Shown: positions 33,416 to 45,245 of the stretch, in pieces | Layout: each line of letters opens with the position of its first letter | Position numbering within the stretch: position 1 is the first letter of the stretch | From: Halichoerus grypus | Lineage: Eukaryota; Chordata; Mammalia; Carnivora; Phocidae | Direction: 5' to 3' | Assembly (NCBI RefSeq): GCF_964656455.1 | Contig: NC_135726.1 | Coordinates: forward strand, 5,714,001-5,778,000 | DNA length: 64,000 nt | Translations under genes and position numbers: made by a program | Notes under the pieces: generated by a model | What the model saw: the letters and a program-made list of their open reading frames with translations, nothing else | What the model was told of the DNA's origin: nothing | Database searches by the model: none

Positions 33416-34049
33416 TGGTTGCTGATTATCTTACATAATTTTTTTCTAAATGCACAATTAGTAATTTTATGCACTTAAAAATTATATTATGTTCCTTATA
33501 CTTTATTTCAGCGTATGCTGGAATTAAAGCAATCAATTTATTTTTAATGGACTCATGGAGGAATTTTCCGTATATTCTCAAGACTTATGGGTTGCTAGCA
33601 GTTCTACTCAGTGCATGATGGATGGTTTCTATTTTAAAATATGGCATTTGTTGTGATATAATTTAAATTACTTTTCGGCTGGAAGTATGCATTCTTCTAA
33701 GTTACAGTTATGCAAAGGGAAAATATACATCATATTCCTACTTTATCTTCTTTTATAGTCCTTGTTGCTGTTACTTTCACTCAGGTACAATTACCTTAGT
33801 GAAAAACAGGGTTTTGTATTTACAGTAAGAATTTTGTTTAGATAATTCATTTCAATTCTTAGTTAATTATGGAAGAAAAATGGAAGCCATCCTATAAATA
33901 AACAAGTGTAAAGGCTCAAAACTAGCAGAACTCACATATAAAGGTAAGTGCTACATATAATCAATAATTTGGAGTTCTCCCAAGCCCACTTAACAAGTTA
34001 CGGTATCATAATTATATGTTAAGAAAAATATTTTAGATCTTTTCACTTA
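33416..34049. other. AT-rich unique sequence
   Basis: No gene or named repeat recognised. Confidence 0.5.
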
Positions 34050-34790
34050 CTATATATATTATGTATATTCATTATGGAAAATTTAAGAACTTAGACAAAA
34101 GTCCAAAAATAAATTAAGATCATCCTATGATCACTACACCTGGATGTAACCATCATTAATATTTTCCTTTTTTTGCTTCAAATTCACTTTTTTGCTCAGG
34201 ATGTAAATATCAATAGCCCATTATTCTATCTTACAAAATTGGCATCATACTGTATGCTCGGTATGCTGTTTTATAACCTAATTTTTATTGGAAAATATGT
34301 AGTAAACAATTCCCCATTTTCTTAACCACCCCTCTTAATGGTTGCATACTTTCTCACCCAGTGTTGTATCTATGCCTTTATGTAATCTATCCCATATTAT
34401 TAGAAATTTACAGTGTTTCTATTTTTTCCTATTATAAATGATGTTTCAATCAATGACCCTGTATAAAACTTTTTCACATCTCTATTTCCCTTTGATAAAT
34501 CATTTGAAATCAAATTTCCAGATCAACACATGTGAGTATATTCAAGTATTTTGAAATATAATGACAAAAATTGTTCAAAATTGTCTTTAAGACTCCCTTA
34601 AACAATTCGAGATATACATATGCTTTCAAGCTATGTTTTAGCTCTTTAAAAACATAACTGACAATTTGAAAAGTAAAAATGACATCCCCAGTATTTTCAT
34701 TTGTTTCTTATAGTTTATTGAACTATTAGTGAGATTGAACATATCTACTTACGCCGTGGCCATTTTTCATTCTTTTTTAAAAGTCATTTA
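34050..34790 (-). mobile_element. old L1 (L1ME-like) 3' UTR, antisense
   Basis: Antisense wording typical of ancient L1 3' UTRs: 'ggatgtaaccatcattaata', 'ttggcatcatactgtatgct', 'ataaatgatgtttcaatcaa', 'tttccctttgataaatcatt'. Subfamily not determined. Confidence 0.5.
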
Positions 34791-34799
34791 AAAAAATCT

Positions 34800-35290
34800 C
34801 CATCAGTTCAATCCAACCACCTTATCTGAAGTCTACCATGTCACAGGCATGGAGATAAGTAGCGAGGATAGGAAATTAATAAGACATGGACCCCATCTTT
34901 AAGGATTTCACAGTCTAGTAGAAAATCAGACGTATGAATGACTAATTCCAATCTATTATTGTAAGTGCTATATGGAAGTAGGTATAGCATGCTAGGAAAC
35001 CAGATAAGGAAGCAGAAAACTCTCCAGGGGAGAATATGCAGTGAAGGATACGCAGAAGTTGTACGTTCAGCTGGGCTCTGACAAATGAGTAAGAATTCAC
35101 CAGGCAGGTGGGAGAGAAAAAGAGTGTCCTGGCAGAGACCGATGGAGGAGAAAATCAACATATTATGAAGGATATTATGAAGCCAGCCAAGAGTTTGAGC
35201 TATATCAGTGGGAAACAGGGATTCACTGATGTGACTTTGAGCAGAGAATGGACATGATAAGTTTTGGGTTTTATAAAGTGAAAGGAAAGG
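34800..35290 (-). mobile_element. L2 LINE 3' region (antisense)
   Basis: 'taccatgtcacaggcatgga', 'ccccatctttaaggatttca', 'tgtaagtgctatatggaagt' and 'cagctgggctctgacaaatg' in antisense order. The 154-codon minus-strand frame (34841-35305) translates this L2 tail and is not a gene. Confidence 0.7.
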
Positions 35291-35449
35291 AAGATCTGGA
35301 GTCACTTTGGGAATGAGAGAGAGAGAATCAGGTCAAGGATAACCGCAAGATACTTTTAGCTTGAGCTACTCAATATAGAGTGATACATTTATTTTAAAAT
35401 ATATAGGCATGAGGAAGAGGTGACCCTTGTGAATAATCATTCCTTTTTA

Positions 35450-35820
35450 AAAAATCCTAAAACACAAAAGATGTGATAGAAAGCATTATTTTTCCCAAAC
35501 GACTTGCTTTGGCCAGTGGGTAGTAATGATCATGTGTCAGCTGCTGTCTATACTCTAAGAAGTGTCCTGTGTTTCTACACGCCAGTCTGGGAACTTTCAA
35601 TCTCTACCATCCACATCATCTCCAAGATGTGCCCCAAGGATCCCTCTTTTCCAGAAGAATATACACACCTGGAACAGACCTGAATAAAACGTACAATTCG
35701 GAGCCAACGCCCTCTGAGCCCAGCCTAGATCAGCAACCTGTCAGCTGACCTACAGTTTGTAAGGCACTGAAATTTTAGCATGGTTTGTTATGTAGCGTTA
35801 TGATGACAACAGCTAACTGA
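35450..35820 (+). mobile_element. possible old LTR or unclassified repeat
   Basis: 'cttgctttggccagtgggta' at the start and 'gttatgtagcgttatgatga' near the end resemble a mammalian interspersed repeat I have seen but cannot name. Low confidence. Confidence 0.3.
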
Positions 35821-35886
35821 TCCACTGGCATATTCTGCTCCTTTAGTTTCTAGATATAGCCCATCTTTGTTTAAAGGTAGTCTAAA

Positions 35887-36119
35887 GGGGCGCCTGGGTG
35901 GCTCAGTCAGTTAAGCATCTGACTCTTGATTTGGGCTCAGGTCATGATCTCAGGGTTGTGGTATCGAGCCCTCAGTTGAGCTCCACTCTCAGTGGGGAGT
36001 CTGCTAGGGATTCTCTCTCTCCCTCTCACTCTGCTCCTCCCCCTACTTGCATTCCTTCTCTCTCTCTCACTCTTTCTCTAAAATAAATAAATAAATCTTA
36101 AAAAGATAAAAATAAAAAA
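35887..36119 (+). mobile_element. Can-SINE (plus strand)
   Basis: Head 'ggggcgcctgggtggctcag', 'caggtcatgatctcagggtt', 'gtatcgagccctcag', CT-rich part, 'aaataaataaataaatctta' tail. TSD degraded (possibly around 35872-35886 and 36120-36135). Confidence 0.95.
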
Positions 36120-37589
36120 TAAAGTCATGTCTCAAGAATGTGGATTGAGCCAATGCCCTGTGCATTATCTGGAAAATGGGGTAATACAACTGGAAGTTTG
36201 TAATAATTAAGTGCAGCCCAGTCCTTCCAATTCAGAATGTTATCTCATCAACTGGAAGTTGCTGATAAATTTCCAACCAGAATGAAAGTTAAATATAAGA
36301 AATCAATCAACTATTGATCCTGCTGGGCTGATGTACATTATAATAAAATACTAAGTGGACAGATACGAGCTCAGTTCCCTGCTGTAAATAAGAACTTTTG
36401 CATCTTTGTTGTCTCCTCCTGATAATGTTATATGTAAGCGGCAATCTGTGGCATGGCATGGAGGCTTTTAAATCAGGTAATAGGCCTCCTCATTCTGTTC
36501 ACTAAGATAAAGAAAGGTTTGCAAGGGAAATGGTCTATTAGGTTGTAATTTGCTTTTACATGCAAATTAAGGGATAATTAGTTTTGAATATCTGAAGATA
36601 TAGAATCTGTGTGTTTGACATATTTTTCATATGTAGCAAATACCAAAAAGTTCAAGTATTTTTTCAGAGAAAAGAAAGGTTCTTTGAAAGTTAAAACAGA
36701 TTAAACAATATTCCATTCTGAATGCAAACTCTTCAGGTAAATATTACAGGTGGTATATATTTATCTCACAATTCAGAACCAACTAGGTTTTTTTTAACTT
36801 GTTAATATTTTGAAAAGGCTGACAAAAGTCTGAATGTCACCATGTTTCCCTTTTCTTTTACAAAGGCAAGGTGTTTTCTGAAATACGGTTGAACCAAGAT
36901 TTAAATTATTTTAAATAATTATAGGCACTTCCTCTTCTAACATTTTTTAAATAAATAAATCGAATCTTCTGAATTACTTAGACAGGGTAAGTAAGCTTAA
37001 ATGATTTCTTACCTTTGTAAACTGTTACTTCATTTTTTCTTACTCCTTATATTTAGGGAAACAAAGCCCGCTTCATGATGAACTTTGAAAAGTCTGAGGC
37101 AGTGCAAGATCCATTGATTAAAAAGGCCTTGAAATTTGAACTAAAATAGGAGTTCTTGGTAGGGAAGTCCTCCCCTTTACAGGTGGGACCTGGCACTTTG
37201 GGGCTAGGATATCTAGCACAGTTTTGGCAGAGAATGATTTCTTTATCTGGAAGTAGGTTGGGCAGCTTGCCTAAATCCACCATGAGGGCACATTGTCTGA
37301 AAAGGACTTTTTTTCCTGATTTATAAAATTACCAGACGTATAATAGTTAAATCACATCTGGTTAGGAATAGTTAATAGTTAAATCACATCTATTAAAAAG
37401 AATACAACTGTATGCAGTTAGGGTGACACTGCAGAATGACTGTGGGTGATGATCATAGTGCACAGTTTCTAGGAATGGGGACTCGTGAAGCTTTGTTTCC
37501 AAAAGCTGGGATAATAAACATATTTTTCTAACTGCTGCTTCGAATGCTTAATTCGTTTCTGCAACAAACTAGTTGGTCCACCAAAAAGC
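36120..37589. other. repeat-poor AT-rich stretch, candidate conserved non-coding DNA
   Basis: No named repeat or gene. Contains an octamer-like 'atgcaaattaag' near 36561, TAATTAG near 36576 and a 32-bp partial tandem duplication at 37341-37391. Looks regulatory rather than coding, by composition only. Confidence 0.4.
37341..37391. repeat. 19-bp direct repeat, 32-bp period
   Basis: 'taatagttaaatcacatct' is exact at 37341-37359 and 37373-37391; a partial tandem duplication. Confidence 0.95.
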
Positions 37590-37900
37590 TTTGGAAGGCC
37601 TATGATGTGTGAGGCACAAGGGATACAAAAACTAGTAAGACTGCCATGGGCCTCCAGAGGCTGTACGTGGATTAGGGCAAATATGATAAGACATGCTCAT
37701 GAATAAAAATAGTCAAAGAAATAGGTGATAAATGTGAAATGGAAGGCACCACCAAAATTATGTGAAATTTCAGGACATGGAGAGCTGATTCTCACAGAAA
37801 GATATAGCATTTCCTCCAAATGCAGAGAATGGGTAAAATTTAAATATGGGAAGAGAGGAAAGCATTTTAGGAAAAAGAAATAGCAGACATTGGCATGGGG
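37590..37900 (-). mobile_element. L2 LINE fragment (antisense), diverged
   Basis: 'gtgtgaggcacaagggatac', 'catgggcctccagaggctgt' and 'aaatagcagacattggcatg' suggest worn antisense L2. Remnants possibly continue to 38110 ('gaatttggaaacagcttgcg'). Confidence 0.45.
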
Positions 37901-38110
37901 TCAGGATGCGAAAGCTGTCTTCCTATTATAGCAGGTAGTGTTGTTTAGCTACAACAGCGGGAAAAGTAGAAAAGTAATCTGGAAATATACACTAAGAAAA
38001 GATGGGGGGTGGAGGTGGGGATAAACACCTGGCTAAGGAATTTGGAAACAGCTTGCGAGCCACTAAAAGTTTTAGAGCAGAAGGATGATGTGTTAAACGC
38101 ATGCATTGGA

Positions 38111-38469
38111 CAAGGAAATGGATTAGAAGGAGAGAGACGTGAGGTGAGGACTCCGACCAGGGGATTATTTCTGTTTGAGGTGTTTTCCCACACCTTCACT
38201 TTCCTGGAATTTGATGTCAACAAAAACCGAGGGGTTCTCAGTGATGGAACTCAAGTCAGGCGAGAATTCAGACTGTGTTTTAGCATAAGGCATTGGAGAC
38301 GTGGGTTTGTTTTCTCAGCAGAAAAGACTAATTATCTTGTAGGCACCAGGAAACACCCAGCAGATTCTAGTGAGAGACTGCTATAGAGCCATGACGATTC
38401 TGAGCCATCCTGAAGGACAGACTCACATGGAATCTAGTCAATGCATGATAAGTGAACAGTTACACAAGA
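38111..38469. other. unique sequence
   Basis: Covered by a 125-codon frame (38009-38386) that begins in L2-like DNA and has no recognisable domain. Confidence 0.45.
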
Positions 38470-38725
38470 TAAATATGCTCTAATATATTATGCGCCTAAA
38501 AAACTGTTAAGAGGGTGGATCTCATGTTAAGTGCTCTTACTCAAAAAAGGGAGGAGGGGCACAAGGAGATTTTAGAGATGATGGAGGTTCATTACCTTGA
38601 TTGTGGTGATGGATTCATGGGTGTATGCATATACCCAACACAACCAGTTTTATACACTAAACACGTGCAGTGTTTTGTATATCCATTATACCTCAATAAA
38701 TGTTTTTTTTTTTTTTTTAAAGAAA
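38470..38725 (+). mobile_element. L1M 3' end (sense)
   Basis: 'cattaccttgattgtggtga', 'gattcatgggtgtatgcata', 'acacgtgcagtgttttgtat' and 'ttatacctcaataaatgttt' are the L1M terminus, ending in a homopolymer (38701-38718). Confidence 0.8.
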
Positions 38726-39690
38726 AGGAAATACATGGAAGAATCTAAAGGTTATGGAGGAAGAGAAGGAGAAGAGTTTTGGGATGGTGCTCTCTGTGGA
38801 ACCCAGAGCAGGCTCTATAGGGTTAAATCTCTGCATCTGGGAGCAGAGTTCAGCAATCAAATAGACTAGAATTGGGAAACCACCCTTAAAGTCTTACCAC
38901 CTGTGGACCCTCTCTGCATTGGAATATATTGCTTAAGAATGAAACACAAGACTTATAGGGCATTCTCTGAGACTCTGTTTATATCCTTGATTGATTAACA
39001 GTAAGATCATTTTGAGAAAGACACCATATCCCTAGCCCCCTTCCACAAAAAGGAAACATATTTCCATGGCCATATTTCTTTTGTCCAGTGAAAGCTAACA
39101 CAAACACTACGGTACCACACAATAGGGTAGGGGTAGGGGGGTAGCAGAAATGGCATGGAGAGGCACGTGAGAGAAACAAAGAAATGGGTGAGTTGACAGG
39201 ATATGGCCACTGAGTCAATATGGAGGGCAGCAAAGGGGGAAGAGTGGGAGGACTCCATCTTGACCCTTGGTCCTCAGCCTGGATGACTCAGTGAGTGGCA
39301 ATAACACTAAACAAAATTAGTAAATCTGAATGAGTTTAGTTCTTGACATAGTGAGTTTGTATGCCTTTGGGATATCCAAATGCTCAGCACACAAGAAAAA
39401 CTGTTCTAGTATTCAGGGATGAATATAGAGATTTAGGCATTATCTCCTAAATGAAACTATGATAGGAAACTTGAAACCAATGCTAACAGAGAAGGGATAG
39501 AAAGTTAGAGTAGAATTAAAAAAAAAAAAAATCACTGTAGTGTTGGGAAGAAGGAAAAGAACCAAGGAAGGCAGAGAAGGAATATTCTCAGAGGAGGAAG
39601 AAGAACCAATACTATGCTGCACCTGAGAAGCAAGGGAAGAGGAACCAACTGATGACAACACAATAAAAGGGTGGAGGAGAAAGAGCCTGA
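38726..39690. other. unique sequence
   Basis: GGGGTAGGGGTAGGGGGGTAG-type G-rich motif on the plus strand near 39125-39142 and an A run at 39517-39530. No gene recognised. Confidence 0.5.
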
Positions 39691-39702
39691 CAGAGGCCAC
39701 CG

Positions 39703-39845
39703 GGGGCACCTGGGTGGTTCAGTAGGTTACGCGTCTGACTTGATTTTGGCTTAGGTCATGATCTCAGGGTCTTGAGATCAAGCCCCGCATTGGGCTCTGT
39801 GTTCAGGGGGAATCTGCTCTCCCTCTGCCCCTCCCCCACTGCACA

Positions 39846-39884
<39 letters not shown>

Positions 39885-39892
39885 ACATAAAT
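39703..39892 (+). mobile_element. Can-SINE (plus strand)
   Basis: Head 'ggggcacctgggtggttcag', 'ggtcatgatctcagggtctt', (CT)15 at 39851-39880, short 'aaatacataaatctt' tail. TSD near 'gacagaggccaccg' (39689-39702) and 'gaaagaggccattg' (39895-39908), three mismatches. Confidence 0.93.
39851..39880. repeat. (TC)15 microsatellite in a SINE
   Basis: Expanded CT-rich domain of the SINE. Confidence 0.95.
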
Positions 39893-40164
39893 CTTGAAAG
39901 AGGCCATTGGACCAGGCATCATGGAGGTCTGGATGACTATCAAGAGAGCCCTTCTCCTAAAGTGATATGGGTAAATATCACATCAAATTGCTTGAAGGGG
40001 CAAGTGTGTCAGAAAGATGGAGATAGTGACCACGTACCCTAATTTTTCCAAAAACTTATTGGAGAAAAATAATAATATTAGCAAAGGATTAAGTAAAGAA
40101 GACTTGAACAGAAGGCAATGAACTAGTGGAGAGAGAAAAAAATATTATGACACAATGAACTTTA

Positions 40165-40351
40165 GGGTTTTTTTAAAGATTTATTTATTTGAGAGAGTGT
40201 GAGCAAGGGAAAGGGCACAGAGAGAGAATCTTAAGCAGACTCCCCACTGAGCATGGAGCCAGACGTGGGGCTTGATCTCACGGCCCTGAGATCATGACCT
40301 GAGCTAAAATTAAAAGTTGGAAGCTTAACCAACTGAGGCACCCAGGTGCCC
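40165..40351 (-). mobile_element. Can-SINE (minus strand)
   Basis: 'aaagatttatttatttgaga', 'cctgagatcatgacctgagc', head 'actgaggcacccaggtgccc'. TSD 'gacacaatgaacttta' (40149-40164) and 'gacacgatgaacttta' (40352-40367), one mismatch. Confidence 0.95.
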
Positions 40352-40367
40352 GACACGATGAACTTTA

Positions 40368-40780
40368 ATTCAACAAATATTTAATGGGTTCCTACCACTT
40401 CCAGGCACTGGAATATGATGCAGAGCAAGACGTGGACTTCTACGCTTGGCACGGTGTATGGCAATGTTCTGTTTATTTAAACCATTATCTCCCTGGAGCA
40501 AGAATTGTTACTTGTTCACCAGTGTCTCCATGGAGGCTAGCATAGAATTTGATGCATGATAGACCCTCAGCAAACATTTATGGAATTAGTGAGTGACAAA
40601 GTCACAACCTTTAAGACATTCTTCCTTGTCTTTGGTTAACTCCCCTTTGCCTTTTGGGTCTAAACTTAGAGTTTTGCTTCTTTCAGGAAGCTCTCTTCAA
40701 CCTCTAAGTTTGAGTTAGTCACCCCCTCTGTGTGCCCAATACACCCTAGGTGCTCCTCCATCTATCTTTCAGTCTAAAGA
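40368..40780. mobile_element. L2 LINE fragments, mixed orientation
   Basis: 40368-40440 is an antisense L2 3' tail ('caacaaatatttaatgggtt', 'ccaggcactggaatatgatg'). 40445-40590 reads as sense L2 3' end ('ccctggagcaagaattgtta', 'ccctcagcaaacatttatgg'). 40610-40760 looks like sense upstream L2. Probably two fragments meeting tail to tail. Confidence 0.55.
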
Positions 40781-42439
40781 GAGAGAGAAAAAAAGTCAAC
40801 AAATGGATTTTTATCAGCCCCTAAGCAAAGAAGAAACAGAGAGAGCAAAGGCACAGTGGGGCTCACTGAGTGGCTTGGAAACTCAAGGGAATTAATTTCC
40901 TGTGCACTTTAGGTTTCTCATAAATAACTCCCATTGGTTCTCATTTTACTTCTGCAAGCTTTCCAGGGCTAGCCTTACAAGCTCAGCTGCATTCAGATGA
41001 GCAGAGTAGCCTCTCATTCAGTCTACAGAGTGTAGAATCTGGTTTTTCTCATATTGTCAATCTTGTGTAAATAGCCAAGCCACGCACACTGTAAGCAAAG
41101 CCTGCTAGACTCCATTGGCTGCCTGGACACCTGCGTTAAAAATGCAACTTGCTAAACAGTCCACCCAGCAGATAGTTTTCTTTGGCAGAACAGAGGGAAT
41201 TTGATAAAGTGCTTTATTGGGTGGCAACATTTCAGTCTCGGCTTTCCTCAGATCACAGTGGGATAATGAAATTGGAATCCATTTAAACCTTCCATTTCAC
41301 CCCACATGGTTCATAGACACCGTGTCAAACCATATCACACTGCAATATATGTGCTAAAATCTACGAGCTTACTCCTCCTATTGCACACAGTATTTTGTCA
41401 GATCGGAGATACATTATGGAATACAATTTGTTGATTTGCCCACTTGTATAGCTCTAGCAGAATCTCAAATCCAAGGCAATACTCTATGCCATGAAGATGC
41501 ATAAATAACTGTATTGTTTCATGTCAAGTTTAGTAACACAATATTCTTGTTGGCCAGTCTATGAATAGTGAAGTCACTGCTGGGACAGACCTGGCCATAT
41601 GACAAGGACTTACTTGCCCTGTCTCCTGTGACAAGTTCTATCCCATGGAGATCATTGGACCATTGGTGATTATATTACATTTTGACTACACACCATGGAA
41701 AAAGATGATCCCAGGTTAAACTGAACCAAAGACCATCCATAGACAATAATTACTAAATTTGAAGACTTCATGACTTGGACTATATTCTTGAGCCTTTCCC
41801 TTTTGCTTACTCCCCCTACCTTTGCTCCTCTGAGATGATCTTAAGGCATGAAGAACATATGAAGGCACTAACTTTAGAAAATATTCAGAATTTGTCTACT
41901 CTTCACCTGGCTCAAGCTACCCTCATCTCTCAAATTACTGCGTAGCCTACTCATTAGTCTTGTTTTATCTCTTTGTCCCCATATCCTCTATGCAGTGGAC
42001 ACTACAATGTGTCACCGAGATCCAACTTTAAAAAGAGGTCCCATTGCCCCAGCTTCTGGGAGTGCAGTTAGCAAACAGTCCTCAGCTGTCAGCCCTTCAG
42101 GGATTGCCTAGATCATGCTCCTTCATTGTCACTGTCATCCCCATTGAACAATTTATGTTCAATGATTGATCGATACTAAAGTATAAAGGCCTGACCAACT
42201 CAGGCTCAAAAAGGGACAATTCTGAAGCTCTTACATGAGTGGCTAAGGCTGTCATTAGCTACATCATAGCTGGACTTCTCCTTCCGCCCACTCCTGTTTC
42301 TCACCCCTCCTTTCCACAGCAGTTGATCCTGAGGGGTCAGAAACATCCTGCATGCTCAACTCCATCTCAGAGTTGCTTCCCCAGCCTGTGAGAGCCCATG
42401 TATCACCAACAGCCTGAGTCATCCTGGTAACTCTAAGTA
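40781..42439. other. 1.6-kb repeat-poor unique stretch
   Basis: No named repeat or gene. Composition (long non-repetitive runs, e.g. 41080-41500) is compatible with conserved non-coding DNA; alignment needed. Confidence 0.4.
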
Positions 42440-43180
42440 TAATCAGTACTCTCCCTCCCTCTCTTCGCACTGTCTTCAGAGGCCTTACAATGACCCACGA
42501 GGCCCCACAAGATCTGCCTCCCACTTTCTAGCTTCATTTCCTCCAACTCACCCCCTTGCTCACTCTGCTCTTAGCCACACCCACCTTCTCAAACATATGG
42601 GGGACACTCCCATCATGAGACTTTCACATTTGCTATTTGTTCCCTCTGCCTAGAAAACTCTTCCCCTAGATCAGAGGTAGACAAGTTTTATAAAGGGCCA
42701 AATAGTAAATACTTCAGGCTTTGCAGGCCACAAAATCTGTTTCAACACCTCAACTCCACCATTTTAGCATGAAAACAGCCACAGGCCATACATAAACTAA
42801 TGGGCCCATTTTTGTTCCAATAAGCCTTATTTATAAAAACAGGTGGTGGGCAGGATTTGGCCTGTAGACTGGTTACTGACCTCTGCCCTAGACTGTCACA
42901 TGGCTGGCTCCCTTACCTCTGTAAGGTCTTGACTCAAATGTTTCCTTCCTTGACCACTCTTGAAATTCCAAACCCCAGTAATATCTGTCTCTTTCCTGTC
43001 TTATTTTCTCCACAGCACTCATTGTATCTGACATACTGTATTTTATTTATTGCTTTGTTTATCCTCCATCTTCCCCATTAAGAGGTAAGTTCAGTCAAGG
43101 CCAGGATTTATTCTGCTTTGAGGTCCTTAACACCAACTAGCACAAGATTACTGCTAAGTAAACATTTGATGAATGAACGA
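42440..43180 (+). mobile_element. L2 LINE 3' region (sense), split by a hAT MITE
   Basis: L2 words before ('ccttacaatgacccacgagg', 'gttccctctgcctagaaaac') and after ('gtcacatggctggctccctt', 'cttgactcaaatgtttcctt', 'cacagcactcattgtatctg', 'aaacatttgatgaatgaacg') the insert at 42671-42885 join in register. Confidence 0.88.
42671..42885. mobile_element. hAT-type MITE inserted in L2
   Basis: Inverted termini 'cagaggt' (42672) and 'acctctg' (ending 42885), with 'aaagggccaaatagtaaata', 'ggctttgcaggccacaaaat' and 'ggcaggatttggcctgtaga' inside. Flanked by an 8-bp TSD: 'cccctaga' (42663-42670) and 'gccctaga' (42885-42892), 7 of 8, as expected for hAT. Non-coding; exact MER family not assigned. Confidence 0.85.
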
Positions 43181-43230
43181 AAAGTGAATGAACATTCGGG
43201 TAATTCAATATTTCCTCCAGTTTTTGTTTT

Positions 43231-43250
43231 GTGTGTGTGTGTGTGTGTGT
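43231..43250. repeat. (GT)10 microsatellite
   Basis: Uninterrupted alternating G and T. Confidence 0.95.
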
Positions 43251-43299
43251 TTCTGTTCTCCTCAAATTTTAAGAGATTTCTTTTACCTTTTATATCACA

Positions 43300-43440
43300 G
43301 TTGAGTGAGGTCATTAAAAGTACAAGCCTTTTAGAGAGATCCCCTGAGTTTTAAACCCCAGGTCAGTTACCTACTAGCTTTGTGACCTTGTACATATATA
43401 TAACCTCACTAAGCCTCTGTTTCCTCGCCTGTAAGCCTCC
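43300..43440 (+). mobile_element. MIR SINE (sense)
   Basis: 'gttacctactagctttgtga', 'aacctcactaagcctctgtt' and 'cctcgcctgtaa' in MIR order. Confidence 0.75.
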
Positions 43441-44664
43441 CTTTCAAGTCATATCGTTGAACATATCATATGATCATGACAACCAAAAACACTCATTTCT
43501 GTCATCCAGAAATCCCTCAGTACATGGGGGCTATAATCAGATCACTAGCTCTTGCCCTTGGTCAATATCCTGCCAGGATAACAGGATCATGTTTACAAAT
43601 CGGGTCCTCATGTGCCTTTAATCAAACTCACATATACGTGGCTTTCTTTACGTATAGCTAAAAGAGATTCTAATAAGAAAAACAAAAGAATTATAATGGC
43701 AACTTGTTAGTGCTCACTCTGTGCCCACTAATGGTCTGATAAATTTACACGTTTGGCCTTCATATAAACAGTGATACATTGGGGAAGACCAGTGGAATGA
43801 TTCTTCACGTGTCCTCCCAATGGCTGAGACGTAAACTTCTCTGCCCCACTCTTGAAGACTTTGTCACAATTAATAGAAACAATTGCCCATGCACCACAGA
43901 ATATATGTATGGAATACACTTGGTTACATGCTGACATTTGCTTTGCACAGGGAAAGCAGAAAGAAAAATGGAGATAATGCTGCTTAGGAGAGTTTCACCA
44001 CCATTCCTTTCTCTGGGGCTCTGAACTTAAATTTAAATTCCACATGGGTGGTACATCCAAGCTCCCAAAAAGACTCTTCCTCCATAATAGGATCTGAGAC
44101 CCTTAGCTCATCCTTAGACATCTGACACCATCCTTAGACACCTGACACCATGAAACCAGAAATCCAAAACAAGTAAACAGACTCCCAGTATATCTGAAAA
44201 TATGTGCTGTCAGTCAGAATTATAACAAGCCTTTGGAAATCAGCACTTAGATGATTGTAGTCACTAGTAAATGGGTTGGAAAATGTTCCTAGCTTTCATC
44301 TGGGATGGTTAGGTAGCCAATGACTGCTCATTTCTTGACCAAGGTGAAGGAGAAATTTCTTTTAAACAACCCTCATTCCATTCCATTCATCTTCCTGCTT
44401 CAAATCATTTATAACAGCTTCAGAAATAGATTTGTCCTGGCTGGTATTTAAAGAGATAGTCAATAATAATATGAGAAATAATTACTATATCTTCAGAAAG
44501 CAGGCATCGATTTTAACAATGACTAGGGCCTCAAAACTGGGTTTCAAATATGTTATAGTAGAGTGAAAGCTATTTATTACTTAACTTGCTAAATTTGTAC
44601 TTAACTTGGGTGGGATGGAGTTGATGCTGAAACTCTTAAATACAGAGCCCCTTTATTCTTTCTC
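43441..44664. other. unique sequence
   Basis: Two 20-bp tandem units at 44110-44149. No gene or named repeat. Confidence 0.5.
44110..44149. repeat. 20-bp tandem duplication
   Basis: 44110-44129 and 44130-44149 differ by one base (acatctgac versus acacctgac). Confidence 0.95.
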
Positions 44665-45245
44665 AGTTCAGCTACAGATATATTGTGTACCTACAATTTT
44701 CAAGAAACTGTGTTAGGCTCCGAAGACACCATGGTAAAGAAATGGGCCATCCTTGGGGCGCCTGGGTGGCTCAGTTGTTAAGTGTCTGCCTTCGGCTCAG
44801 GTCATGATCTCAGGGTCCTGGGATCGAGCCCCACATCAGGCTCCCTGCTCAGCAGGAAGCCTGCTTCTCCCTCCTACTCCCCCGGCTTGTGTTCCCTCTC
44901 TCACGGTGTCTCTCTCTGTCAAATAAATAAATAAAGTCTTAAAAAAAAAAAAAAAAAAGGAAATGGGCCATCCTTGTCTGGGGACACTTGCATTCTTTTG
45001 GTGAAAGAAGATGATAAGCCACCACAAAATTCAGCATTTACCTATAAATAAGGTAAGTATTGCAAGGAAAAATGTGCATAAGGGGGTGAATTCACTTGGT
45101 CTTGGGGGAATCAGGAAGTCTTTTTTGAAGAAGTCACATTTAAGCAGTAAACCAAAGGCTGAGTAGGAGTTAAGATAGGCCAAGTGAAGAAGAACCAGAG
45201 CTATTTCCAGTGGAAGGACCTAACAAAGGCCTGGAGGCTAGAAAG
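44665..45245 (-). mobile_element. L2 LINE 3' region (antisense), split by a SINE
   Basis: Before the SINE: 'tattgtgtacctacaatttt', 'aactgtgttaggctccgaag'. After: 'gacacttgcattcttttggt', 'gaatcaggaagtcttttttg', 'gaagtcacatttaagcagta', 'gaaggacctaacaaaggcct'. The two parts join at the SINE's TSD. Confidence 0.82.
44755..44958 (+). mobile_element. Can-SINE (plus strand), young copy
   Basis: Head 'ggggcgcctgggtggctcag', 'ctcaggtcatgatctcaggg', 'gggatcgagccccac', (A)18 tail at 44941-44958. Perfect 16-bp TSD 'gaaatgggccatcctt' at 44739-44754 and 44960-44975. Close to the family consensus and a long pure A tail, so recent. Confidence 0.97.

Noticed and set aside
34841..35305. 154-codon minus-strand open frame
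   Set aside because: It lies across an antisense L2 3' region, starts and stops without relation to any protein family, and has no domain.
38009..38386. 125-codon plus-strand frame
   Set aside because: Begins in L2-like DNA and shows no protein features.
44755..44830. tRNA gene suggested by tRNA-like head
   Set aside because: It is the tRNA-derived head of a Can-SINE followed by SINE body, A tail and TSD; the same holds for all other such heads.
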